Assembly (NCBI GenBank): GCA_041482015.1
Contig: JBGPCZ010000075.1
Span: 1-27,882 of the forward strand
DNA: 27,882 nucleotides
Direction of reading: 5' to 3'
Origin: JACQFK01 sp041482015
Lineage (GTDB): Bacteria > Planctomycetota > MHYJ01 > JACPRB01
Shown here: positions 7,489-13,867 of the stretch, in pieces
Layout: the number at the start of each line of letters is the position of its first letter
How positions within the stretch are numbered: the first letter of the stretch is position 1
Position numbers and translations under genes: made by a program
Notes under the pieces: model-generated
Seen by the model: the letters and a program-made list of their open reading frames with translations, nothing else
Told to the model about the DNA's origin: nothing
The model's database searches: none

Positions 7489-8730
7489 CTACTTCCCGCC
7501 CTCCGGGGGTGGAACCGGGATCACCTTGAAGGCGATCGGGATGAGGGTTCGATCCTCACCGACGAACTGGGCGAAGACGGCGGTGCCCAGCTTACCCGTT
7601 TCCGGCAGCCAGGTGCCGCCGCTGGAACTGCTTTTCCCCCCGGGGGTTCCCTCCCGGTTGACCATGGCTCCATCGTCGCAGATCCAATGACCCTCCGTGT
7701 CCTCGAACCATTGGAGCGCCGTGCGGCGCTTTCCGGCGACGAGGTCCTCGAGTTCCCAGTGGAACGAGATCCGGGCTTCCGATCGCTCGAGATCCCGGAG
7801 GGTGATCCGGAGATCATCGTGAACCTTCGTGAGGGGAGCCTTGGGATCGGCCAGGTCGAACTCGACCCGCTGCAGATCGTGCGGGTATTTCAGGACGACC
7901 CTTCCTTCCAGGCCGACCGACTTCACGCCTTCCATCGCCGACATCGGCATCCAGCATCTCCAGATCACTTCGTGGGTGATCCGGCCGGGCGACCTTGAAA
8001 GGAGGAGCTCGGACTTGCGGGCTTTCTCGAACTCGAGGGCCCGTCCGCGATCGTCCACGAGGCGGGGATTTTCGACATCCGCGGCCAGGGGCGAGGATCC
8101 GACGGGGAGCGCGACCGATACCTGCAGCTCCATGAAGGGGTCCCCGTTCTTGACCCGGCTCCACGCAAGGTACACGCGGACATCGCCGGAATCCTGGTGC
8201 AGGCTCGCGGGTTGGGACGGGCCCTCCTCCCGGAACACCCACTCGTGATCGTCGAAGCTCGAGCGGTCGACGCGGACCTTCGCATCGAGGCAGAGCGAGT
8301 CGAGCGCCTCCCAGAGGGTCGCCTCCTTCAGCCGGATCGAAACCGGGCGCCGTTCGAGGGCCTCCCCCCGCACCTCTCCCGTCAATCCGAACGCCGGCAG
8401 AATCTTCTGGAGGGCTTCCGGGAGGGGCGCGTGCTTCAGCTCCAGGGTCAGGCGCCGGGGAGGGGGTCGAACGGCGAGGATTCGATTTCGCCGGTCGATG
8501 TCCTGGAGGACTCCCTTTGCGCGGGCCCGGAGTTCCGAGTCGGCGTCCCGGGCGGCCCGTTCGAGGGCCGGTCGCGCCCGCTCCCCGAATTCCGCCAGTC
8601 TCCGCGAGGCCTCGTCGCGGTCTTCGACATTCTCGGATCGGATCTTCTCGATGAGCCCGGAGATCGCGCTGGACGGATCCTCCTGCGTCCCGGACAGGAG
8701 GCACAGGGCCAGGAGCTTCAAGGCCTGCAT
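7489..8730 (-). CDS. Secreted protein with HEAT-like N-terminus and possible STN-like domain, unknown function
   Basis: A 413-residue protein with a short signal-like N-terminus (ALKLLALCLLSG). Residues 20-80 read like a HEAT/armadillo helical pair (RDEASRRLAEFGERARPALE, then ADSELRARAKGVLQDI), a pattern frequent in planctomycete exported proteins. Residues 90-175 resemble the short secretin/TonB N-terminal domain: LTLELKHAPLPEALQKI, VSIRLKEATLWEALDSL. The rest is beta-rich with no recognised motif, ending in a Pro-rich tail. ATG 8730 lies 9 nt after TAGAAT (8740-8745). It converges with the membrane protein gene, 8 nt apart, and is divergent from the Rieske gene. No function is assigned. Confidence 0.72.
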   Translation of the reverse strand: MQALKLLALCLLSGTQEDPSSAISGLIEKIRSENVEDRDEASRRLAEFGERARPALERAARDADSELRARAKGVLQDIDRRNRILAVRPPPRRLTLELKHAPLPEALQKILPAFGLTGEVRGEALERRPVSIRLKEATLWEALDSLCLDAKVRVDRSSFDDHEWVFREEGPSQPASLHQDSGDVRVYLAWSRVKNGDPFMELQVSVALPVGSSPLAADVENPRLVDDRGRALEFEKARKSELLLSRSPGRITHEVIWRCWMPMSAMEGVKSVGLEGRVVLKYPHDLQRVEFDLADPKAPLTKVHDDLRITLRDLERSEARISFHWELEDLVAGKRRTALQWFEDTEGHWICDDGAMVNREGTPGGKSSSSGGTWLPETGKLGTAVFAQFVGEDRTLIPIAFKVIPVPPPEGGK

Positions 8731-8739
8731 GGTATCGCC

Positions 8740-8745
8740 ATTCTA
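8740..8745 (-). promoter_or_regulatory. -10 box (TAGAAT) of the 7489-8730 gene
   Basis: TAGAAT on the minus strand ends 9 nt before ATG 8730, again too close to allow a normal untranslated leader. Confidence 0.5.
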
Positions 8746-8816
8746 CCCCCGGAAGCGGCAAAGCGTGGACCCCGATCGAGTCGCGCGATATATAGGAGTC
8801 GCTTGAAGCATCGGAC

Positions 8817-9839
8817 ATGAACGAGCTTGCGATCACCGAAGACCTGCCGTTCCGGGTGCTCCGCCGCACGTGGCAGCCCGTGGCGCTCTCGCGCGACCTC
8901 AAGGAGAACGCGATCCGCGGCGTGCGCCTTCTCGACCAGGATCTGATCGTCGCCCGGTTCCCCGGGAAGCTCCTGGCCGCGCAGGCGTGGTGTCCTCACA
9001 AGGGGATGAGGCTCGAGACGGGGACGATCGCCGGCGGGGAGCTCCGTTGTTCCTATCACGGCTGGAAATTCGACGCGTGCGGCGCCTGCACGAACATCCC
9101 GTCCCTGATCGAGCCCGTGCCCAACAAGCAGGAACAGGCGCGTCTCGAGACGTACGACGTCCGCGAGCGCTACGGGATGATCTGGGTGAAGCTCGAGAAG
9201 GGCGAGATCGCGCCGCTCCCCGACGTCCCGGAGTTTGAGGACCCGAAGTGGACGTACGTCGTCGCGGAGCCCATGGCCTTCGAGGCGGGGTTCCGCCGCG
9301 AGATCGAGAACTATCTCGACATGACCCACTTTGCGTTCGCTCACTCGACAACGCTCGGCGTCGCGGCCGATGCGGTCGTGCCGCCCATGAAGATCGAGGA
9401 GACCGACGACGGCTTCCTGATGGATGCGCCATTCCCTTCGCTCGCGTCGCCGGAAAATCCGCCGGGGAAGCTCCAGCAGGCCCACCGGCGCCGCCAGCGC
9501 TGCTGGCTCCCGAACTTCACGACGATCCGGCAGTCGTTCGGCGACGGCGACGAGCGCGTGCTCCTCCACGTCCCCTCGCCCAACACGCGCGAGCGGTGCA
9601 CGGTCTACTGGTCGCTGGCGATCTCACCGGGGTTCAAAGGGCCGGCGCCCGCGGAGCAGATCCGGTTCGCGGTCAACGTCCTCGACGAGGACCGGCGGAT
9701 GTGCGAGAACCAGGTTCCGGGGGAGGTGCCTATCAACCCGTCGAAAGGCGGATGGGGAGTCCTCGTCACGCCCGGCGACACGCTGGCCAACACGTTCCAG
9801 CGGACGCTCCGCCGGTTCCTTCTGAGGAGCCTGTCATAA
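8817..9839 (+). CDS. Rieske non-heme iron oxygenase, alpha-subunit type (VanA/demethylase-like)
   Basis: A 340-residue aromatic-ring or O-demethylating oxygenase. The Rieske [2Fe-2S] site is CPH (Cys59, His61) and CSYH (Cys78, His81) in the expected spacing. The mononuclear iron site is NYLDMTHFAFAH with His171 and His176, and Asp168 in the bridging position. Such enzymes insert O2-derived oxygen or demethylate aromatic ethers and need a reductase partner, which is not encoded here. The length and the DMTHFAFAH motif fit the VanA/TsaM monooxygenase branch more than the dihydroxylating dioxygenases. The region upstream (8789-8796) is AT-rich (ATATATAGG) and is the likely promoter. The next gene (ThuA) follows 52 nt later with its own ribosome-binding site. 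Confidence 0.93.
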   Translation: MNELAITEDLPFRVLRRTWQPVALSRDLKENAIRGVRLLDQDLIVARFPGKLLAAQAWCPHKGMRLETGTIAGGELRCSYHGWKFDACGACTNIPSLIEPVPNKQEQARLETYDVRERYGMIWVKLEKGEIAPLPDVPEFEDPKWTYVVAEPMAFEAGFRREIENYLDMTHFAFAHSTTLGVAADAVVPPMKIEETDDGFLMDAPFPSLASPENPPGKLQQAHRRRQRCWLPNFTTIRQSFGDGDERVLLHVPSPNTRERCTVYWSLAISPGFKGPAPAEQIRFAVNVLDEDRRMCENQVPGEVPINPSKGGWGVLVTPGDTLANTFQRTLRRFLLRSLS

Positions 9840-9878
9840 CGACCGGCCGTCCCGATATGTAGTGTTTACGGGAATCAA

Positions 9879-9884
9879 GGGAGG
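9879..9884 (+). promoter_or_regulatory. Ribosome-binding site of the ThuA gene
   Basis: GGGAGG lies 7 nt before ATG 9892 and decides that start over a GTG at 9862. A TAGTGT box at 9860-9865 could be the -10. Confidence 0.6.
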
Positions 9885-9891
9885 CATCATC

Positions 9892-10971
9892 ATGAAAGCC
9901 ATCGTCCGCGCGTTCGCCGTCGTTCTACTGCTCGCGCCCGCCCTGGGCGCCGCCCCCTCCTCTGCTCCACCTGCCTCGGCGATCGCTGGAGCTTCGGAGG
10001 GCAGGCAGGAGAAGAAGAAATTCAAGATCCTCGCGCTGACGCAGTCCAAGGGGTTCAAGCACGGGCCGGTCAGCCGGAAGACGCCGCAGGATCTCTGTCT
10101 CGCGGAGACGACGCTGACGCAGATCGGGAAGGACTCCGGCCTCTTCGAGACGGAGTGCACCCAGGATTCCTCGACGATCACCGCTGAGAAGCTCAAGGAG
10201 TTCGACGCGCTCTTTTTCTACACGACCGGCGGCGACCTCCTCAGCCCGGCGACGTGGACGGCGATCGACGAGTGGATGAAGGGCGGCAAGGCCTTCATCG
10301 GCACCCACAGCTCGACCGACACGATGGGCAACCACAAGGGCTATTACGAGATGATCAACGGCACGTTCGCCGGCCATCCGTGGGGCGGCGGCGACACCGT
10401 GACGCTCACCAACCACGATCCGAACCACGTGACCGTGAAGATGCTCGGAGCCGAGTTCCCGTGGAAGGACGAGATCTACCAGTACTCGCATTACGACCCG
10501 AAGGCCGTGCGGGTCCTCTACAGCCTCAACATGGCGAAGTGCAAGACGCGGATGCCCTACCACGTGCCGGTCTGCTGGGTGCGCGAGTACGGCCAGGGCC
10601 GGCTCTTCTACACGAACCTCGGGCACAACGAATCGACCTGGACGAACGCGAAGTTCAAGGAGCACCTGCTCGCGGGCATCCGCTGGGCGCTCAAGCTCGA
10701 GGAGGGATCCGCGACGCCGAACCCGGAAGTGCAGGCGCTCGAGAACACCAAGTCGATGGTCGCGGCGCTCGTGGCCGAGACGGGCAAGAAGGACGAGGAG
10801 ATCGCGGCGGCCGTCGAAAAAGTCGCCGCGGCCGATGCCGTCGCGCGCGATAAGCTGGCCGGCGAGCTCGCCGAGTACCGCAAGGAGCAGGGCGAGGCGC
10901 AGGCCCGCTTCAAAAAGGAGCAGGGGGAGCTTTTCAAAAAGCTTCTAAAGGTCCTCTCCGACTTCAAGTAG
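9892..10971 (+). CDS. Exported ThuA domain protein with coiled-coil tail
   Basis: A 359-residue protein with a signal peptide (MKAIVRAFAVVLLLAPALGA). A ThuA (trehalose-utilisation type, glutamine-amidotransferase-like fold) domain covers about 45-270, with KILALTQSKGFKHG, DALFFYTTGGDLL, GKAFIGTHSSTDT, GTFAGHPWGGG and GQGRLFYTNLGHNESTW. In planctomycetes and relatives ThuA proteins are exported and linked to carbohydrate or glycosidic metabolism; the reaction is not established. The last 80 residues are charged and helical (EYRKEQGEAQARFKKEQGEL), a likely coiled coil. The segment just after the signal peptide (GASEGRQEKK) is nearly identical at DNA level to the same place in the gene at 23812. 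The start is set by GGGAGG 7 nt upstream. Confidence 0.9.
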   Translation: MKAIVRAFAVVLLLAPALGAAPSSAPPASAIAGASEGRQEKKKFKILALTQSKGFKHGPVSRKTPQDLCLAETTLTQIGKDSGLFETECTQDSSTITAEKLKEFDALFFYTTGGDLLSPATWTAIDEWMKGGKAFIGTHSSTDTMGNHKGYYEMINGTFAGHPWGGGDTVTLTNHDPNHVTVKMLGAEFPWKDEIYQYSHYDPKAVRVLYSLNMAKCKTRMPYHVPVCWVREYGQGRLFYTNLGHNESTWTNAKFKEHLLAGIRWALKLEEGSATPNPEVQALENTKSMVAALVAETGKKDEEIAAAVEKVAAADAVARDKLAGELAEYRKEQGEAQARFKKEQGELFKKLLKVLSDFK

Positions 10972-10985
10972 CGGTCCCGGTCCGC

Positions 10986-10991
10986 TACGAT
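10986..10991 (+). promoter_or_regulatory. -10 box (TACGAT) of the reduced sigma-factor gene
   Basis: TACGAT ends 7 nt before ATG 10999. The alternative ATG at 10990 overlaps the box and so is unlikely to be on the transcript. Confidence 0.5.
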
Positions 10992-10998
10992 GGGGCCG

Positions 10999-11388
10999 AT
11001 GGTGTCGAACCGCTCCGGCCTCTTCGCGTTCATTCTCTCGGTCGTCCGCGACTTCGCCCTGGCCGAGCGGATCATGCGGGAGCCGGAGCCCCGGGAGGCC
11101 GTTCTCCGGATGAGCCGCGGGATCGCCCTCACCCCCGCGGCAATCGCGGCCGTCGATCTCGCCGCCGGGAGGGAACCCGAGTCCGGATGGCTCGAGGCCG
11201 TGGAACTGTGCCTCGACGAGGCGGGCGGCCAGGCGCGGAGCATCCTCGCGATGCGCTACCGCGACGGGATGAGCGGCGCGGAGATCGCCCGGCGCACCAA
11301 GACCACGGCGACCGCAGTCCACGAGGCGCTCTCCCGCGCGCGGGCATCGCTGGCGCGCTGCGTGGAGGGCCGGGTTACGGCCCCATGA
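10999..11388 (+). CDS. Reduced ECF-like sigma factor (region 4 with only a remnant of region 2)
   Basis: A 129-residue protein. The C-terminal part is a sigma-70 region 4 helix-turn-helix: GGQARSILAMRYRDGMSGAE, then IARRTKTTATAVHEALSRAR. The N-terminal part LFAFILSVVRDFALAERIM aligns with the start of region 2 in the full ECF sigma of this window (LFGYILAAVRDFQRAEDLL at 24914). The rest of region 2, which binds core polymerase and recognises the -10, has no counterpart; about 45 unrelated residues replace it. It could be a promoter-binding regulator, a sigma antagonist or a decaying copy. Its stop overlaps the start of the small anti-sigma gene (ATGA), the same coupling as in the intact pair at 25423. 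Confidence 0.75.
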   Translation: MVSNRSGLFAFILSVVRDFALAERIMREPEPREAVLRMSRGIALTPAAIAAVDLAAGREPESGWLEAVELCLDEAGGQARSILAMRYRDGMSGAEIARRTKTTATAVHEALSRARASLARCVEGRVTAP

Positions 11389-11660
11389 CCACCCAGGAGA
11401 GGTTTGACGACCTCGTCTCGAATTACCTGGACGAGGCGCTGGACGCGGAGGGGATGACCGAGTTGAACACCCTCCTGGCCACGCGCCCCGATTACGCCAC
11501 CCGGTTCGTCAAGCTCTCGCGCATCCACGGGGCCTTGCGGGAGCTTGCGGGGCCGCCCCCCCTCCCGCGGAAATCCAGGCGCTGGCTGCTCGTCGTCGCG
11601 CTGGCGGCGGCCGTGACGGCGCTCCTCCTCGGGATCCTCTTCTCGCTCCGCCGGTCTTGA
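11385..11660 (+). CDS. Miniature FecR-type anti-sigma factor lacking the FecR domain
   Basis: A 91-residue single-pass membrane protein. The N-terminal 45 residues (ERFDDLVSNYLDEALD, then LNTLLATRPDYATRFVKLSR) align with the anti-sigma N-terminus of the FecR protein at 25423 (MNERFMDLASRYLDGEEGG, and PEARQTFARLIRQHSALR). One membrane helix follows (LLVVALAAAVTALLLGILF) and the protein ends SLRRS. No periplasmic FecR domain is present, so it could hold a sigma factor but not receive the usual external signal. ATG 11385 overlaps the stop of the upstream sigma-like gene, which implies translational coupling. The 3' end is 7 nt from a convergent gene. Confidence 0.75.
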   Translation: MTTQERFDDLVSNYLDEALDAEGMTELNTLLATRPDYATRFVKLSRIHGALRELAGPPPLPRKSRRWLLVVALAAAVTALLLGILFSLRRS

Positions 11661-11667
11661 GGGACGA

Positions 11668-12243
11668 TCAGGACGGCGGCCAGGGCTTCTCGACCCGGAG
11701 GAGCCGCCTCGCTTCCGGCTGCGCGAGGCTGGGCGGCGAGTGCAGGGCGATCGACCCGAGCGTCCCCGAGGGGAGGATCTCCACCTCCCACTCGAGTCCG
11801 CGCAGCTCGTAGAAGAAGGCGAGGGACGCGTCTTCCTCCTCCGGATCGGCGAAGCGGTGCCAGGGCGTCCCCAGGATCCGGAGCACCTCTTCTGCCCCGG
11901 AGTCGGCGCGAAGCCCCGCGGGCTTTCCATCGAGGATGAGGGTCCCGGGAAAGGGTCGTGCCTCTTTGCCCAGGTCGTCGACCTCGAACGCGACGAGGTA
12001 GCTCGTGAGGATTCCCTTCGTCGCGACGGCCTGGAGCCCCAGGGGCGCCCAGGTGTAGACGCCGTCGCGGGTGGGCTCCTTGTTCGTCGGCGGCCCGAGC
12101 CGCGACAGGGAATCCGGCTGCAGGCCGAGACGGACGCCGCAGAGGGTCCCGGCTTCGAGGGTGACGTCGAGCTTGAGCTCCGGATCGCGGATCCATTTCG
12201 CGGCCGGGTCGCCGCCGCCGAACAGCCTGTCGATGAGGCCCAT
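11668..12243 (-). CDS. Protein of unknown function, last gene of the DUF1080 operon
   Basis: A 191-residue, probably cytoplasmic protein starting MGLIDRLFGGGDPAAKW. No signal peptide, membrane segment or recognised motif is visible. The sequence alternates strands and turns (LDVTLEAGTLCGVRLGLQPD, FEVDDLGKEARPFPGTLILD) and contains a segment LRILGTPWHRFADPEEEDA. Features such as an opening loop followed by GxxRLGLxPDSLxRLGPP resemble proteins of unknown role found next to lipoproteins, but I cannot name a family. It starts 14 nt after the stop of the DUF1080 lipoprotein gene on the same strand, so the two are probably cotranscribed. The longer frame upstream is a shadow of that gene. Confidence 0.72.
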   Translation of the reverse strand: MGLIDRLFGGGDPAAKWIRDPELKLDVTLEAGTLCGVRLGLQPDSLSRLGPPTNKEPTRDGVYTWAPLGLQAVATKGILTSYLVAFEVDDLGKEARPFPGTLILDGKPAGLRADSGAEEVLRILGTPWHRFADPEEEDASLAFFYELRGLEWEVEILPSGTLGSIALHSPPSLAQPEARRLLRVEKPWPPS

Positions 12244-12257
12244 CGGTTCGACGCGGT

Positions 12258-12935
12258 CTACGGCAGCCTTTTGAGCGCGATGTTCCTGAACTTCGACGTG
12301 GTCGAGTAGGTCGCGAGGCCGAAGGGGATGGCCAGGTCCATCGCGGGGTGGAGCGAGATCTTCCGGTCCTTGAGCTCGAGGTTCACCATCTGCTTGTCGT
12401 CGATCCAGGTCTCGATCTTCGCGGGCGTGACCCGGACGCGGACCTTGTACCACCGGTCCTTCTTGAACTCCTGGAGCTTGCAGGTGTCGTTCTCCATGGC
12501 GGGCTCGCCGTCGACGCTCGAGAGTCCGACGACCTGGCCGCCCCAGCCGCCGCAGACGAAGCTGCAGTGCTCCTTACCCACCGGAAAGCAGACCCCGCAG
12601 AAGATGTCGTCGCCGTCGACCTTCATCGCCTCGAGGGTGACCTCGAAGCCGGTCTTCGGGAACTCCGCGCCGGCCCACGTCACGCCCGAGAGCGCGACGC
12701 CCATGCCGACCGTGATCTCGCCGTCCTTCACGGCGACGTCGCCCTGGCCGCCGTACTCGGTCACTTTCCAGTTCGCGAGGCTCTTTCCGTCGAAAAGCGC
12801 CCCGTCCTTCACGCCCGCGGCGGCCGCGCCGGGCTTCGAGTCCGCGCAGCACGACGTGCACGAGGGACAGTCGGGGCAGGAACACGGGCTCGAGCAGCCC
12901 GTCGCCAGGAGCGCCAGGAGGAGGAGGGTTCTCAC
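12258..12935 (-). CDS. DUF1080 (3-keto-disaccharide hydrolase) lipoprotein with Cys-rich linker
   Basis: A 225-residue lipoprotein with a GTG start. The signal ends LLATGC with Cys14 lipidated. It is followed by an unusual run of cysteines at 18, 20, 23, 26, 29 and 30 (CSCPDCPSCTSCC). The globular part starts with the DUF1080 signature ALFDGKSLANWKV and ends with a beta-sandwich strand (LATYSTTSKFRNIALKRLP). DUF1080 proteins are concanavalin-like folds; some hydrolyse 3-keto-glycosides, but many have no tested activity. It starts 4 nt after the stop of the upstream DUF1080 gene, so translation is probably coupled. Whether the Cys cluster binds metal, forms disulfides or anchors other thiols is not visible. 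Confidence 0.87.
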   Translation of the reverse strand: MRTLLLLALLATGCSSPCSCPDCPSCTSCCADSKPGAAAAGVKDGALFDGKSLANWKVTEYGGQGDVAVKDGEITVGMGVALSGVTWAGAEFPKTGFEVTLEAMKVDGDDIFCGVCFPVGKEHCSFVCGGWGGQVVGLSSVDGEPAMENDTCKLQEFKKDRWYKVRVRVTPAKIETWIDDKQMVNLELKDRKISLHPAMDLAIPFGLATYSTTSKFRNIALKRLP

Positions 12936-12939
12936 GGGC

Positions 12940-13668
12940 CTATTTCAGCAGCTTGATCTTGATGTCCTTGAACTGGATGTCCATCGTGAACCCGGCGTGG
13001 CACTGCAGGGCGAGGACGCCGTCCTTGAGCGCCTTGGGGCTCTCGTCGGTCAGGTCGGTCATCAGGTGCTCGTTGATCGTGAAGGTCACGTGGTTGCCCT
13101 TTGCCACGAGGACGACGTCGTTCCAGTCGCCGACCTTGATGAACTTCTTGAGCTCGGCGTTGTCCTGGGGGAGCTTCTCGTTCTTGCGCTTGTTCTCCGC
13201 GTCCCAGGAAGCCTTGTCGCCCCGACCGCTCATCGTGCCCCGGCCGCCGGCGACGCTGGCCTCGTCGTAGATCGAGCCGTCGTAGCCGCCCTTCGCGTCG
13301 AAGTCGGCCTGGTAGCCGCCGACCCGGTACGTCTTCGCGTCGAGCACCTTGGAGCGGAACTGGATGCCGCTGTTGCCGTCGGGCGTGGCGAACTTGTACT
13401 TGATGTGGAGCTCGAAGTCGCTGAAGTTGGAGGCTGCGTAGACGAGGAACGTCTGCTTCGACGCCTCCTTGGTCTCGTGGCCGCTGATGACGCCTTCCTT
13501 GACGGTCCAGTAATCCGCGAGCCCCTCCCAGCCCTCAAGGTCCTTGCCGTTGAAGAGAGTGATCCATCCGTCGGCGTCGGCCTTCGGCAATTCGGGCTTC
13601 GGCTTGTCCTGGGCCGCGGCGGCGGACACGGCGAGGCAGAGGATCGACAGGGCGAGCAAGCGGGTCAT
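12940..13668 (-). CDS. Secreted DUF1080 (3-keto-disaccharide hydrolase) family protein
   Basis: A 242-residue exported protein with a cleavable signal (RLLALSILCLAVSAAAAQDK). The DUF1080 domain covers about 33-242, starting WITLFNGKDLEGWEG, with SNFSDFELHIKYKF, GNSGIQFRSKV, RVGGYQADFDA and WNDVVLVAKGNHVTFTINEH, ending FKDIKIKLLK. These motifs are typical of the planctomycete 3-keto-disaccharide hydrolase family, which acts on oxidised disaccharides or glycosides in the periplasm. ATG 13668 is preceded by AAGGAGAA (13673-13680) and a TATATA box (13691-13696). It heads a three-gene minus-strand operon (13668 to 11668) and lies just after a 141-bp repeat. Confidence 0.93.
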   Translation of the reverse strand: MTRLLALSILCLAVSAAAAQDKPKPELPKADADGWITLFNGKDLEGWEGLADYWTVKEGVISGHETKEASKQTFLVYAASNFSDFELHIKYKFATPDGNSGIQFRSKVLDAKTYRVGGYQADFDAKGGYDGSIYDEASVAGGRGTMSGRGDKASWDAENKRKNEKLPQDNAELKKFIKVGDWNDVVLVAKGNHVTFTINEHLMTDLTDESPKALKDGVLALQCHAGFTMDIQFKDIKIKLLK

Positions 13669-13672
13669 GGGA

Positions 13673-13696
13673 TTCTCCTTTCGACTTCCCTATATA
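13673..13696 (-). promoter_or_regulatory. -10 box and ribosome-binding site of the DUF1080 operon
   Basis: On the minus strand TATATA (13691-13696) is followed by AAGGAGAA (13673-13680), 4-5 nt before ATG 13668. This operon has a short conventional leader. Confidence 0.55.
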
Positions 13697-13726
13697 ACGA
13701 CGGACGTCGGGATTGTCACGCACGAA

Positions 13727-13867
13727 GTGATAAGCCGGGTGCGCCGCGTCCCGCTTATCACCGCGGAGGTCTAGGTTTCGGGGCTCTCCCCCTAAACCCC
13801 CTTCCAGGGTGCTTGGGAGGCCTCCAATCAGGGTGATAAGCCGAGTGCGCCGCACTCCGCTTATCAC
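13727..13867. repeat. 141-bp palindrome-bounded repeat, copy 1
   Basis: The element begins and ends with 35-bp palindromes at 13727-13761 and 13833-13867. The right one is nearly perfect: GTGATAAGC, C, GAGTGCG, C, CGCACTC, C, GCTTATCAC. The 71-bp core contains the string CCCCCTAAACCCCCTTCCAG, shared with copy 2 at 17538. Both copies have the same length and orientation. The right palindrome supplies the TGA stop (13864-13866) of the minus-strand gene 13864-16230. It could be a non-autonomous mobile element or a duplicated bidirectional terminator. There is no coding capacity. Confidence 0.85.

Noticed and set aside
13727..13867. Repeats as a CRISPR array
   Set aside because: Only two palindromes occur per element, the interior is itself repeated in the second copy, and there are no variable spacers or cas genes.
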